Counted from the first letter of the stretch, positions 9,401-18,413 are shown. The stretch is DNA of 64,000 bases from Chitinophaga terrae (ex Kim and Jung 2007) (GCF_900107795.1 NZ_FNRL01000013.1:62001-126000); one strand, 5' to 3'. The notes: generated by a model not told the origin, from the letters alone. Program-made: numbers and translations.

Positions 9401-10822
9401 ATGCAAGTAAGAAAATTCTTGTTACTGACCTGTTTTCTTATTGGCTTTGTGAACGTTTTGTTTGCGCAGAAGATCACTACGCAACAGTACATTGCTACCT
9501 ATAGAAACTTAGCCATTGAGGAAATGCGCCGTACAGGCGTTCCCGCTGCCATTAAACTGGCGCAGGGTATTGTTGAAACGCAATCTGGCAACGGTACATT
9601 GTGTTTGCAGTCAAATAACCACTTCGGTATCAAATGTAAAAATACCTGGACCGGTAAAACCATTAAATACGACGATGATGAAGCGCAGGAATGTTTCCGC
9701 GTATATGAATCCGCCCGTGATTCGTACCGCGATCACTCGGATTTCCTGAGAAGCAATCCACGTTACGCATTCCTGTTCCAGTTCGATGGCGACGATTATA
9801 AATCCTGGGCCTATGGTCTGAAACAGGCGGGATATGCTACCAATAAAACCTATCCCCAGCAACTTATTAAGGTGATCGAAGATTATAACCTGCAGCAATA
9901 CTCGCTGATCGCTATGGGTAAGATCAAAGCGCCATCAGATGCGTTTCCGGGTACGGATACTTATGCAGAAGCTGCGCCCAGGGAAACCAGGCCTTCTTCA
10001 TCTGCTCCTTCCCGCAGCTCCTCCGGAACGGCTAAAGCAACCAGTTACCCGAAAGGCATCTTCGAGATCAACGGACGCAAGGCGATTTATGCCAAAGCCG
10101 GGGCTTCATTGATTCAACTGGCCAACCAGTATAATAAGAAGCTTCGCAAGCTGGTTAAGTATAACGACCTGGATAATGATAATTCACTTGCCGCTGATAT
10201 GATCATCTTCCTGGAGAAAAAAAGCAAGAAGGGAGCGAAAGAATTTCATAGCGTGGCAAATGGTGAAACCATGCACAGCGTAGCACAGGCAGAAGGAATA
10301 CAACTGAGATGGCTGCGCCGTCGTAATAAAATGAACGAAGGAGAAGAACCAGCCGCAGGTCAGCGCCTGACGCTCGACGGGTTCGCGAAAAGCGCGCCTG
10401 CACTCTCAAAAAATACAAGGGTTATCAGGGAAGAGGACAAAGAACCTCCTTCCAGTGTTGCAGAGGTAGTGGAAGATGCGAAAGAAGAAATAGCGAAAGC
10501 GGCTACGCCTCCTCCGGCAAGGGAAACAACCAAACCAGCAGCCGAGGCGCCAGGTGGAATACCGGTTGCAATGATCGAGGATCTGAAGAAAGCGGGTACA
10601 GTTACCACGTCTTCAACCCCAAAAACAACCCCGCCTCCAGCTCCGGCCCCTGCTCCGAAACCGGCAGCAGGAAACCCGGTGAAATACCATGACGTGCAGC
10701 CTAAGGAAACACTTTATGGAATAGCTAAAATGTATAATAAATCTGTAACCCAGTTACAGCAATGGAATAACCTCGAGAATTTCGATATCAAGATCGGACA
10801 ACGGCTGGTGGTTAATAAATAG
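9401..10822 (+). CDS. Secreted glucosaminidase (GH73) with LysM domains
   Basis: Peptidoglycan hydrolase that would cleave N-acetylglucosaminyl bonds in the periplasm or at the surface. Signal peptide in residues 1-23 (VNVLFAQ). The GH73 domain covers about 28-170; the general-acid glutamate is E59 in GIVETQSGNG, followed by SNNHFGIKC and the conserved SYRDHSDFL. Two degenerate LysM-like segments lie near 220-272 and 280-325, then a Pro/Ala-rich linker, then a clear LysM at about 425-472 (ETLYGIAKMYNKSV). The linker has runs of alternating Ala and Pro. Bacteroidota use such enzymes in cell separation. It follows the O-methyltransferase by 24 bp and precedes hpt by 49 bp. Confidence 0.92.
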   Translation: MQVRKFLLLTCFLIGFVNVLFAQKITTQQYIATYRNLAIEEMRRTGVPAAIKLAQGIVETQSGNGTLCLQSNNHFGIKCKNTWTGKTIKYDDDEAQECFRVYESARDSYRDHSDFLRSNPRYAFLFQFDGDDYKSWAYGLKQAGYATNKTYPQQLIKVIEDYNLQQYSLIAMGKIKAPSDAFPGTDTYAEAAPRETRPSSSAPSRSSSGTAKATSYPKGIFEINGRKAIYAKAGASLIQLANQYNKKLRKLVKYNDLDNDNSLAADMIIFLEKKSKKGAKEFHSVANGETMHSVAQAEGIQLRWLRRRNKMNEGEEPAAGQRLTLDGFAKSAPALSKNTRVIREEDKEPPSSVAEVVEDAKEEIAKAATPPPARETTKPAAEAPGGIPVAMIEDLKKAGTVTTSSTPKTTPPPAPAPAPKPAAGNPVKYHDVQPKETLYGIAKMYNKSVTQLQQWNNLENFDIKIGQRLVVNK

Positions 10823-10871
10823 GCGATCTTTTTTCGCTGATAATTGTTAAATAAGGAAAAGTAGAAGTATT

Positions 10872-11408
10872 ATGTCAGTGATCCAGGTGCATGACAAGCG
10901 ATTTAAACCCTATATCAGCGCTGCGGAAATAACGCAGCGGGTGAAAGAGATGGGAGAACAGATCAGTAAGGATCTTGAAGGAGAGCGCCCTTTATTCATT
11001 GCCATTCTGAATGGCTCGTTTATGTTTGCAGCAGAGATGTTCAAACATATCTCTATAGAGGCTGAGATTTCTTTTGTAAAACTTGCATCATACAAAGGAA
11101 CTAAATCAACCGGTAATGTTATTACGGCGATCGGGTTGGATGAAGATCTCTTCGGTCGTACAGTGGTGATCCTGGAAGATATTATTGACTCGGGAAAAAC
11201 GTTGAGCATGTTCCTGCCACAGCTGGAGCACCAGCAACCTAAGAAATTGCTTGTTACTGCTTTACTGACGAAGCCGGATGCCGTTACGCATCCAATTAAG
11301 ATAGATTATCTTGGGTTCTCTGTTCCTAATAAATTCCTTCTGGGTTATGGATTGGATTATGATGGGTTAGGAAGGAACCTGCCGGAGATCTACCAGTTGG
11401 AAGAGTAG
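10872..11408 (+). CDS. hpt: Hypoxanthine phosphoribosyltransferase
   Basis: Purine salvage enzyme that turns hypoxanthine or guanine plus PRPP into IMP or GMP in the cytoplasm. The PRPP-binding loop VVILEDIIDSGKTL lies near residues 94-107. LNGSFMFAAEM is the early pyrophosphate-binding region, and the C-terminal YGLDYDGLGRNLPEI is typical of Hpt. The length of 178 residues is standard. It is followed by a 17-bp perfect inverted repeat 28 bp after the stop codon. Two other purine genes, a guanine/hypoxanthine-type permease and guaA, lie elsewhere in this window but are not linked to it. Confidence 0.95.
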   Translation: MSVIQVHDKRFKPYISAAEITQRVKEMGEQISKDLEGERPLFIAILNGSFMFAAEMFKHISIEAEISFVKLASYKGTKSTGNVITAIGLDEDLFGRTVVILEDIIDSGKTLSMFLPQLEHQQPKKLLVTALLTKPDAVTHPIKIDYLGFSVPNKFLLGYGLDYDGLGRNLPEIYQLEE

Positions 11409-11436
11409 TATTGGAAAACAAAAGAAGATAATAGAA

Positions 11437-11476
11437 CAAAGAGGCGAAAATGACTTAAATCATTTTCGCCTCTTTG
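11437..11476. repeat. Short GCAAAG-family inverted repeat, likely terminator of hpt
   Basis: A perfect 17-bp inverted repeat, 11437-11453 and 11460-11476, with a 6-base loop. Each arm contains CAAAGAGGCGAAAA, using the same words as the much longer repeats at 15.1, 36.7 and 52.8 kb. It begins 28 bp after the hpt stop codon and could terminate transcription from either side. Confidence 0.75.
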
Positions 11477-11633
11477 CGTTATGTTATCTCATTGATTAGG
11501 TGTGCTTATCTTTTTGAAACGATGAATTAAAGACTAATAAAGACCCTTAAATCTCCTCAAAAAAATCTATTAAGAATCTGCATTTGAGTTATCTAATGAT
11601 TTATTTTCACGTCTGGTAAAAAAATATAGCGTT

Positions 11634-11846
11634 ATGACAGTTGATAACATCACTACAATTATCATTGCTGTAGCTTTTTTCGCAGCAATATTATCTCCTG
11701 TTTCCCAGTTTATAAAAGCTCTTTTTTACAACCCTAAAAAGTTAAGGATTAAAAGTAAAAGCGGGGAAATTGTTGAACTGGATTTAGAAAAGAAAGATAT
11801 AGAAGCAATGATCCGGTTTTTGACTGTTTTATCGGAGTACAAATAA
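11634..11846 (+). CDS. Small membrane protein, function unknown
   Basis: A 70-residue protein. Residues 4-30 form one hydrophobic helix (TTIIIAVAFFAAILSPVSQF). The tail is charged and has a likely beta-hairpin, LRIKSKSGEIVELDLEK, then a short helix ending in LTVLSEYK. I do not recognise a named family. The layout of one membrane helix followed by a small basic/acidic beta-hairpin domain recalls the effector-associated EACC1-type components of bacterial conflict systems, but that is only resemblance. The stretch 11.5-12.3 kb is visibly more AT-rich than its neighbours, which hints at acquisition. The stop codon lies 7 bp before the next small gene, so the two form a unit. Confidence 0.6.
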   Translation: MTVDNITTIIIAVAFFAAILSPVSQFIKALFYNPKKLRIKSKSGEIVELDLEKKDIEAMIRFLTVLSEYK

Positions 11847-11853
11847 TTGACAC

Positions 11854-12234
11854 TTGGAAAAAGTTAAACCCCAGGTATCCTCTGCCAATACAGACAGTAT
11901 TGCAGGAGCAGGCGGAGGAATGTTACTTGTAAAGTTAGCCCAGAACCTATCAGACGAAAATGAATTTAAGTCTTGGTTATTAATTTTGGCTCCTGCATTT
12001 GCGTTATTCATTAAATATATCTGGAATTTTTTCTCTCCGGAAGTGTCTTTTTCAGTAAAGATGTTTAGAGTGAAAAAATCCAGGAATAAGTTAATAGAAC
12101 AAGTTGAGGTGCTACTAAACGATTCTACATTCAGTGAGGAGAATAAAGTTATACTGCGCCAGATCGTTGAGGAAACGAAGATGTCGTCGGTGAAACTGGC
12201 TTCACAGTATTATAAAGCTACTATAGAATCGTAA
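11854..12234 (+). CDS. Small membrane protein paired with the preceding gene, function unknown
   Basis: A 126-residue product using a TTG start, since the frame has a TGA just upstream (11848-11850) and no ATG before residue 22. It has a Gly-rich early segment (SIAGAGGGMLLVKL), one strong membrane helix (WLLILAPAFALFIKYIWNFF) near residues 40-60, then a basic, helical cytoplasmic tail with no Cys or obvious catalytic motif. It does not look like a toxin or holin I can name. It lies 7 bp after the 70-residue gene in the same AT-rich island and is probably co-translated with it. No homology can be asserted from sequence inspection alone. Confidence 0.55.
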   Translation: MEKVKPQVSSANTDSIAGAGGGMLLVKLAQNLSDENEFKSWLLILAPAFALFIKYIWNFFSPEVSFSVKMFRVKKSRNKLIEQVEVLLNDSTFSEENKVILRQIVEETKMSSVKLASQYYKATIES

Positions 12235-12354
12235 AAGCAGGCATGCGGCTTATTACTAAACAATTTAATAACTAAAGTCAGGCGATAGGTAATATTTCTA
12301 TTTACCTTACTTTGAGAAATCATCTTCTTTGCAAGAAATTCAGTATCTTAAAGT

Positions 12355-14118
12355 ATGCGATTATTCTTCTTGCTTATACTTCTGGCAGGTGGAAAACTGG
12401 CAGCACAAACAGTATGGATTGCTGGCGCAGTAGAAGATAGTATTACACATCACCCCATCCCAGGCGCCGTAGTCTGGGTAATAAATGATAACGCTGCAGA
12501 TACTTCACATGCTATCAGGTACCGGACAGTAACCAATGCTTATGGTTTATTCAGCATTGAAATGCCCCATGCCAGCGGCAACCTGTTAATCACCCATCCG
12601 CAATACCAATCAAAAATACTGGCTGTTAAAGCTAAAGATAAGCCATTAGTGGCCCTGGGTCCGCTGCAGCCCGGCGGCGACCCGGTTAAGATAGCCAAGG
12701 CCAAAGCAAGGATACTTGAAAACAGCAATCCTTACTATGGCAACAATGCTATAGGAACACATTCTTTTTATAATGAAACATACGGGGTATTATATGAGAA
12801 CCCTTTTACAAAAACATGGAAACAGCCCTCATCTACGTTTGCCGTAGATGTAGACAGGGCAGCCTATAGCAACATCAGGAGATTCCTGAAACAGAAAGAA
12901 TCTGTTCCGCCTGACGCAGTCAGGGTAGAAGAGATGATCAACTACTTTCATTACCAGTATCCGCCACCCACAGGCACGCAACCATTGAAAGTTTATAGTC
13001 AATACACCGATTGTCCCTGGGCGCCTGGTCACAGGTTGCTGGAAATAGCTATCAGTGCAATGGTGTTGGATGCATCTGCTTTGCCTCCCAGCAACCTCGT
13101 ATTCCTGATAGACGTTTCAGGCTCTATGGGTGCACCAGCCAAACTATCGTTATTACAGGCAGCATTCAGGATATTAACCAATAATCTGCGACCGGTAGAT
13201 AAAGTAGCGATTGTGGCTTACGCCGGGAAACCCGGACTTGTACTGCCTTCTACGCCCGGCGACCAGAAAGATAAGATCCTTAACGCGATCGATAATTTAA
13301 AGACCGGCGGTTCCACAGCCGGTGAAGCGGCCATAAAAATGGCTTATAAGATTGCAGCAGAACAGTATGTAGCTAATGGCAACAACCGTGTAATACTGGC
13401 AACAGACGGCGATTTTAACGTAGGCCAGTCTACCGATGAAGAAATGGAAGCATTGATCTCCGAACAGAAAGAGAGCGGAGTGCTGCTCACCTGTTTGGGA
13501 TTTGGTATGAAGAATTACAAGGACTCCAAGTTGCAAATCCTTTCCCGGAAAGGAAATGGCAACTTCGCGTATATAGATAACCTGGAAGAGGCAAGCAAGA
13601 TATTTGCCCATGAATTTGGCGGTACCATGTTTACTGTTGCCAGGGATGTGCAAGCTACAGTGAACTTCAATCCGGATGCAGTAAGATCGTATAGGCTTAT
13701 TGGTTATGAGAATAAAGTATTGCCGGCCGACAGTACCATTCATAAAGTATACGGTGGCGGCATAATCGGAAGCGGGCATTGTGCAGTAGTGATGTATGAA
13801 ATAATACCTGCTGCGGGGAAAAGTGATTCGCTGGCCAGTGTTCAGATTAAATACAGGTTGCCTGCAGATACTGCGATATGTGAACTCGCTGCCAGTATTG
13901 GGAACAATATGCAGGCCTTTGCCTCAGCATCAGACGATCACCGTTTTGCTGCGGCTGTAGCGTTATTTGGAATGATACTTCGCCAATCTGCATACCTCGG
14001 CGATGGTAATATGGCTATGGTTCAGCAGATCGCTGAAAAGGCCAGGGGAGAAGATCCGGGAGGTTACAGGCAGGAATTCCTGAAACTTCTGAAGCTGGTG
14101 AATAAACGAAAGAAATAG
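12355..14118 (+). CDS. VWA domain protein of the YfbK type, exported
   Basis: Exported protein of 587 residues. After a signal peptide (LILLAGGKLAAQ) comes a carboxypeptidase-regulatory-like beta domain (about 20-105), the von Willebrand factor N-terminal module (FAVDVDRAAYSNIRRFL, about 155-205), a VWA domain with a complete MIDAS motif DVSGSMG near residue 252 and a distal ATDGDFNVG, and the YfbK C-terminal domain (DUF3520) to the end. The MIDAS suggests metal-dependent protein binding. Homologues in Bacteroidota are common and mostly uncharacterised. It converges on the methyltransferase gene behind it, with 2 bp between the two stop codons. Confidence 0.9.
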   Translation: MRLFFLLILLAGGKLAAQTVWIAGAVEDSITHHPIPGAVVWVINDNAADTSHAIRYRTVTNAYGLFSIEMPHASGNLLITHPQYQSKILAVKAKDKPLVALGPLQPGGDPVKIAKAKARILENSNPYYGNNAIGTHSFYNETYGVLYENPFTKTWKQPSSTFAVDVDRAAYSNIRRFLKQKESVPPDAVRVEEMINYFHYQYPPPTGTQPLKVYSQYTDCPWAPGHRLLEIAISAMVLDASALPPSNLVFLIDVSGSMGAPAKLSLLQAAFRILTNNLRPVDKVAIVAYAGKPGLVLPSTPGDQKDKILNAIDNLKTGGSTAGEAAIKMAYKIAAEQYVANGNNRVILATDGDFNVGQSTDEEMEALISEQKESGVLLTCLGFGMKNYKDSKLQILSRKGNGNFAYIDNLEEASKIFAHEFGGTMFTVARDVQATVNFNPDAVRSYRLIGYENKVLPADSTIHKVYGGGIIGSGHCAVVMYEIIPAAGKSDSLASVQIKYRLPADTAICELAASIGNNMQAFASASDDHRFAAAVALFGMILRQSAYLGDGNMAMVQQIAEKARGEDPGGYRQEFLKLLKLVNKRKK

Positions 14119-14120
14119 TT

Positions 14121-15062
14121 TTACTTAACCAGCTTATAACATTTACGGATCAGTTTCTGCTGGAAGTCGAAAGGCAGGGTTTGAGCGGTAATATCCTTGA
14201 TGCTGCTTGCTTCTATATTCTCTGTATCCAATACAAACCTCCTGTAATTGTTACTGAAATAGACTATGCCGCCTTTTTTGGTAGCCATTAATACCTTATT
14301 GAGCAGGGTAACATGATCGCGCTGTATATCCAGGAAATCCTTCATTCTTTTGCTGTTGGAGAATGTAGGAGGGTCCATGATCACCAGGTCGTAAGTATTT
14401 ATTTTCAGGTTATCCAGGTATTGCAATACATCAGCATGTTCGTAGATATATTGAGGTCCTTTAAAACCATTCAGGTGCATATTCTCCTCAGCCCAGGCCA
14501 GGTAGGTTTTAGAGAGGTCTACACTGGTTACTTCTGCCGCTCCTCCTGCGGCTGCGTATACGGAAAAAGACCCGGTATAGCAGAACAGGTTCAGCACTTT
14601 TTTGCCTTCAGCTTCATTTCTCACCATTCCCCTCGTGATCCTGTGATCAAGGAAAAGCCCTGTATCCAGGTAGTCGGAAAGGTTAACCTTGAAGTTTAAG
14701 CCAGCTTCGTGGGCTGTAAGGATATGGCTTTCTGCACTGAGCTTTTCGTATTGGCTTTGACGGTTTTCTTTACGCTGCCGTTGTTTAACCCAGATATTGC
14801 TGGGCGGTATCTCCAATATTTTGCTGATCAGTTCAAGGCAGTTGTCGAGCCAGGCTTCGTGCGCTTCGTCATCCATCCCATGTTTGCGGCTGTATTCAGC
14901 AATATAGGCGTGGTCTTCATATATCTCGATGCTAAAGGGGAATTCGGGAATGTCGTCGTCATATACCCGGTAGCAGGTAATATGTTGGCGACGTGCAGAT
15001 TTGGAAATATGACGGAAAACTTTTGTTAACCTATTCTCGAACATTTGCATTTTAGCATCCAT
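14121..15062 (-). CDS. RlmK-like 23S rRNA methyltransferase (stand-alone)
   Basis: SAM-dependent methyltransferase that closely follows the C-terminal half of E. coli RlmKL, the half that makes m7G2069 in 23S rRNA. Motif I is LNLFCYTGSFSVYAA, followed by the acidic VTSVDLSKTYL, the DPPTFSNSKRM motif, and FDFQRK-like ending residues. The GLFLDHR segment before motif I is a family hallmark. At 313 residues it lacks the THUMP and RlmL half of the fused enzyme. I use the ATG at 15062; a longer start at 15107 would run into the adjacent inverted repeat. A RlmI-like methyltransferase lies 2.2 kb away beyond dnaJ and grpE. The exact RNA target is inferred. Confidence 0.85.
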   Translation of the reverse strand: MDAKMQMFENRLTKVFRHISKSARRQHITCYRVYDDDIPEFPFSIEIYEDHAYIAEYSRKHGMDDEAHEAWLDNCLELISKILEIPPSNIWVKQRQRKENRQSQYEKLSAESHILTAHEAGLNFKVNLSDYLDTGLFLDHRITRGMVRNEAEGKKVLNLFCYTGSFSVYAAAGGAAEVTSVDLSKTYLAWAEENMHLNGFKGPQYIYEHADVLQYLDNLKINTYDLVIMDPPTFSNSKRMKDFLDIQRDHVTLLNKVLMATKKGGIVYFSNNYRRFVLDTENIEASSIKDITAQTLPFDFQQKLIRKCYKLVK

Positions 15063-15072
15063 GGGCGTGAGG

Positions 15073-15240
15073 TTTCGCGCAAAGTTGCCAAGAAGGCAAA
15101 GAAGCATAAGATGTTTTTAATAGAATTTTAAGAAAGCAAAGAAGCATTGATTATTAAAATATAATCGCACTTTGCTTTCTTACTCTTCTTAACAAAAATC
15201 TTATGCTTCTTTGCCTTCCTTTGCTGCTTTGCGAGCAATA
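15073..15240. repeat. Long imperfect inverted repeat, GCAAAG family
   Basis: A nested palindrome fills the gap between dnaJ and the RlmK-like gene. A 21-bp perfect arm at 15092-15112 (GAAGGCAAAGAAGCATAAGA plus T) matches 15198-15218 reversed. Inside it AAGAAAGCAAAG pairs with CTTTGCTTTCTT. The ends are TTTCGCGCAAAG and CTTTGCGAGC. The right end lies directly beside the dnaJ stop codon at 15241. Both flanking genes run leftward, so an RNA copy would form a long hairpin in the dnaJ 3' UTR. Confidence 0.85.
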
Positions 15241-16398
15241 TTAACTAAAGATATCTCTTACTTTTTCAAAGAAACCTTTCTCTGATTTTTCAGGATTAGG
15301 TTTGAAGTTTTCAGAAGATTGCATTTTGTCGAGCATTGCTTTTTCTTCTGAGGTAAGGTTTTGTGGCGTCCATACATTTACATGGATCAGTTGATCGCCT
15401 TTCTCGTAAGAGTTTACGGAAGGGAATCCTTTACCTTTCAGGCGGAAGATCTTACCGCTTTGCGTGCCTGCCGGTATTTTGATCTTCGCTTTACCGTCGA
15501 TGGTCGGCACTTCCAGGGAGGTTCCATAAACGGCGTCCGGGAAGGAGATGTACAGATCGTAGGCAACGTTCAGGCCATCGCGTTGTAATTCCGGATGCGG
15601 TTCCTCTTCTATGAGGATAAGGAGGTCGCCAGGTGCGCCGCCTCTTTCGCCGGCGTTACCTTTGCCGCTCATGCTTAACTGCATGCCTTCCTGTACGCCT
15701 GCCGGGATATCGATGCTTACGGTTTCTTCGCCATACATACGTCCTTCACCTTTACAGTGGGTACATTTGCTGGTTACGATCTGGCCTTCGCCGTTACAGG
15801 TAGGACAGGTAGTTACTGTTTGCATCTGGCCCAGGAAGGTTTGGGTAACCTTTCTTACCTGGCCGGAGCCGCCACAGGTATTACATGTCTGGAAGGCATT
15901 TTTATCTTTTGCTCCGAGGCCGCCGCAGTGTTGGCAGGGAACATATTTTTTTACTTTGATCTTTTTATTGGCGCCTTTAGCTATTTCTTCGTAGGTAAGG
16001 CGGATCTTCACGCGAAGGTTGGAACCGCGTGTACCTCTGCCCCGGCGGTTGCCGCCACGGCCACCACCACCGAAGAAACTTCCGAAGATATCGTCGTTCC
16101 CGAAAATATCCCCGAAGTTGCTGAAGATGTCTTCCATGTTCATACCACCACCGTACCCACCACGGTTGCCATTCATGCCAGCATGGCCAAAGCGGTCGTA
16201 TTGCGCTCTTTTTTCAGGATCGCTCAATACTTCGTATGCTTCGGCGGCTTCTTTGAACTTTTCTTCCGCCTCTTTATTATTAGGGTTGCGGTCGGGATGG
16301 TATTGCATAGCCACCTTGCGATAAGCTTTTTTTATCTCATCCTGAGAGGCGGTTTTGGAAACAACCAGTATTTCGTAATAATCTCGCTTGGTAGACAT
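15241..16398 (-). CDS. dnaJ: Chaperone protein DnaJ
   Basis: Hsp40 co-chaperone that stimulates DnaK ATPase and delivers unfolded clients. The J domain spans about 1-70 with HPD at residues 34-36 (YHPDRNP). A Gly/Phe-rich linker of unusual Gly content follows (about 76-118). Four CxxCxGxG zinc modules lie at about 145-225 ([32 protein letters not shown]), then the client-binding beta domains. The length of 385 residues is standard type I DnaJ. It lies downstream of grpE on the same strand with a 114-bp gap that holds a GC-rich hairpin. dnaK is not in this window. Confidence 0.97.
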   Translation of the reverse strand: MSTKRDYYEILVVSKTASQDEIKKAYRKVAMQYHPDRNPNNKEAEEKFKEAAEAYEVLSDPEKRAQYDRFGHAGMNGNRGGYGGGMNMEDIFSNFGDIFGNDDIFGSFFGGGGRGGNRRGRGTRGSNLRVKIRLTYEEIAKGANKKIKVKKYVPCQHCGGLGAKDKNAFQTCNTCGGSGQVRKVTQTFLGQMQTVTTCPTCNGEGQIVTSKCTHCKGEGRMYGEETVSIDIPAGVQEGMQLSMSGKGNAGERGGAPGDLLILIEEEPHPELQRDGLNVAYDLYISFPDAVYGTSLEVPTIDGKAKIKIPAGTQSGKIFRLKGKGFPSVNSYEKGDQLIHVNVWTPQNLTSEEKAMLDKMQSSENFKPNPEKSEKGFFEKVRDIFS

Positions 16399-16416
16399 TA
16401 TAAAAATTGCTTATAA

Positions 16417-16433
16417 CTGGCGCCAGGCGCCAG
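16417..16433 (-). promoter_or_regulatory. GC-rich hairpin between grpE and dnaJ
   Basis: CTGGCGCCAGGCGCCAG can fold with TGGCGC pairing to GCGCCA. It lies 19 bp upstream of the dnaJ start codon in the transcribed gap behind grpE. It has no T-tract, so partial termination, RNA processing or translational control are all possible. Confidence 0.35.
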
Positions 16434-16512
16434 CTTTTATCTGTAAAAAATATTGTTTTACGTCAGCAATAGGCATAGGCCATAAAGTTAGAGGTTATGC
16501 CACATCGTCATT

Positions 16513-17085
16513 TTATTTGCCCACAATTACCTTAGCATGACGGATCAATTTGTCATTCAGGTAATATCCTGGTTGCAGTACATCTACTACTTTTCCTGAC
16601 TGTTCCGGAGTAGGAGCAGGGATTTCAGTGATCGCATCATGCAGATCCGGATCAAACGGAGTATCTAAACTCTCCATTGGCTTAAGTCCTTTGGCTTGCA
16701 GGGTGTTTTTCAGCTTGTTAAATACTAATTTAACACCATCTTTAACAGCCTCAATATCAGTAGTATTTTCTAATTGCTTTAAAGCTCTGTCGCTATCGTC
16801 TAAAACGTCGAGCAAAGATAAGATAACTTCTTTACCCGCTGTTTGCAGCAGTTCTACCTTTTCCTTTGCTGTACGCTTACGATAGTTATCGAACTCTGCC
16901 TGCAATCTCAGATATTTATCACGCAATTCGTTTATTTCCTGTTCTTTTTTCTCCAATTCACCAGCTTCACCTGACTCATTACTAGCATTAGAACTATTGC
17001 TCATGTCTTCTGCCGGTCTGCTTTTTTCGTTTTCGCCGTTGGTAGCCTGACCGTTTGTCTGCATGTCTTTTTCGTTTTCTGTCAT
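16513..17085 (-). CDS. grpE: Nucleotide exchange factor GrpE
   Basis: GrpE releases ADP from DnaK. The acidic, low-complexity N-terminus is followed by a long coiled coil (ELEKKEQEINELRDKYLRLQ) and the C-terminal beta domain, with the expected LLDVLDDSDRAL, HDAITEIPAP and RHAKVIVGK motifs. I start at the ATG at 17085, which gives 190 residues; a longer frame to 17199 would add an arginine-rich leader not found in GrpE. It forms an operon with dnaJ and is divergent from rlmI, so a shared 150-bp region must carry both promoters. I saw no CIRCE element there. Confidence 0.95.
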   Translation of the reverse strand: MTENEKDMQTNGQATNGENEKSRPAEDMSNSSNASNESGEAGELEKKEQEINELRDKYLRLQAEFDNYRKRTAKEKVELLQTAGKEVILSLLDVLDDSDRALKQLENTTDIEAVKDGVKLVFNKLKNTLQAKGLKPMESLDTPFDPDLHDAITEIPAPTPEQSGKVVDVLQPGYYLNDKLIRHAKVIVGK

Positions 17086-17237
17086 AATAAGTAATAATTG
17101 TCTGCACCTCCTAGCAGTCAATTTCTTTGCCAACAGGCGGTTTGCCGACAAAAAGGCAGGATTGGCGCCCGCTTGCCTGAATAATACATAAAATCCCAAA
17201 ATAAAGTGGGAACTTTGCCGCTTCGAATCAGTAGGTA

Positions 17238-18410
17238 ATGACGAAAGTTTTTTTAAAGAAACAAATACAAAACAGGGTTCTGTTAGGGCATCCCTGGGTT
17301 TTTGGTAACGAAGTAGCCGAAATTAAAGGCGATGTAACCCCTGGCGATATAGTTGAAGTTTTCACACATAAAGGTATTTTCGTGGGTAAGGGGTATATCA
17401 ATCCTCAATCCCAGATCCTCGTGCGTATTCTCACCCGCGACCGCAACGAGATCATTAACGATGAATTCTTCTATCAACGTATCCTTAAATGCTGGCAATA
17501 CCGGCAGAAAATAGGATATGTTGAAAACTGCCGGCTGGTGTTTGGAGAAGCGGACGATCTGCCCGCCCTCGTAATAGATAAGTTCAATGACTATTTCGTT
17601 ATTCAGACGATGGCGTTGGGGATAGAAAGATGGAAAGATGCAATTGTTGCTGCACTGAACCGTATTTTCCAACCTAAAGGCATCTATGAACGCAACGATG
17701 TTCCGGTACGCGAGCTGGAAGGCATGCAACAACAGAAAGGCTTCCTGAGCGCGCCTTTCGATACCAATATCATCATCAACGAAAATGGACTGAAGTTCCA
17801 TGTGGATATTGTAAACGGCCAGAAAACAGGCTACTTCCTTGATCAGCAGGACAATCGCCGCGAGATCAGGAATATCGTGAAAGGAGCCGATGTACTGGAA
17901 GCATTCTGTTACACAGGTACTTTCTCCTGCCACGCAGGATATTACGGCGCTAAAAAGGTACTGGGACTGGATATTTCAGAAACGGCTATTCAAACCGCCC
18001 GCCGCAACGCTACCCTGAATGGCCTCGACGATATCTGCAAGTTCGAAGCCATCAACGCTTTCGACCAGTTGAAACAGTGGACGAAAGAAGAAAAGAAATT
18101 TGATGTAGTAATGCTGGACCCGCCGGCCTTTACCAAGAGCCGTGAAAATATCCAGAAGGCGGTAGCAGGGTATAAGGAGATCAATCTTCGTGGTATGAAA
18201 CTTCTGAAGCCAGGCGGGTTCCTGGTGACGGCTTCCTGCACCAACCTCGTAAACCCCGAACTGTTCCTGCAAACAATTGATGCGGCGGCAAGAGATGCCA
18301 AGAAAAGATTAAAGCAGGTAACTTTCCAATCCCAGGCCCAGGACCATCCTATTCTTCGCAATATTGACAATACTACTTATTTGAAATTTCTTATAGTGGA
18401 AGTATCTTGA
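17238..18410 (+). CDS. rlmI: RlmI-like 23S rRNA (cytosine-C5) methyltransferase
   Basis: Class I SAM-dependent methyltransferase with an N-terminal PUA domain (about 2-80, with LLGHPWVFGNEV). E. coli RlmI makes m5C1962 in 23S rRNA. The central EEHE-type domain follows, then the catalytic fold: motif I VLEAFCYTGTFSCHA, acidic VLGLDISE, and the DPPAFTKSR motif. The SCTNL segment near the end is in the place of the family's SCS catalytic region. The length of 390 residues agrees with RlmI. It is divergent from grpE and is followed by a 10-bp inverted repeat. The substrate is inferred from the family. Confidence 0.88.
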   Translation: MTKVFLKKQIQNRVLLGHPWVFGNEVAEIKGDVTPGDIVEVFTHKGIFVGKGYINPQSQILVRILTRDRNEIINDEFFYQRILKCWQYRQKIGYVENCRLVFGEADDLPALVIDKFNDYFVIQTMALGIERWKDAIVAALNRIFQPKGIYERNDVPVRELEGMQQQKGFLSAPFDTNIIINENGLKFHVDIVNGQKTGYFLDQQDNRREIRNIVKGADVLEAFCYTGTFSCHAGYYGAKKVLGLDISETAIQTARRNATLNGLDDICKFEAINAFDQLKQWTKEEKKFDVVMLDPPAFTKSRENIQKAVAGYKEINLRGMKLLKPGGFLVTASCTNLVNPELFLQTIDAAARDAKKRLKQVTFQSQAQDHPILRNIDNTTYLKFLIVEVS

Positions 18411-18413
18411 TAT

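Noticed and set aside
15757-16416. 219-aa forward frame opposite dnaJ
   Set aside because: Composition reflects the complement of the Gly- and Cys-rich DnaJ sequence; no signal of its own.
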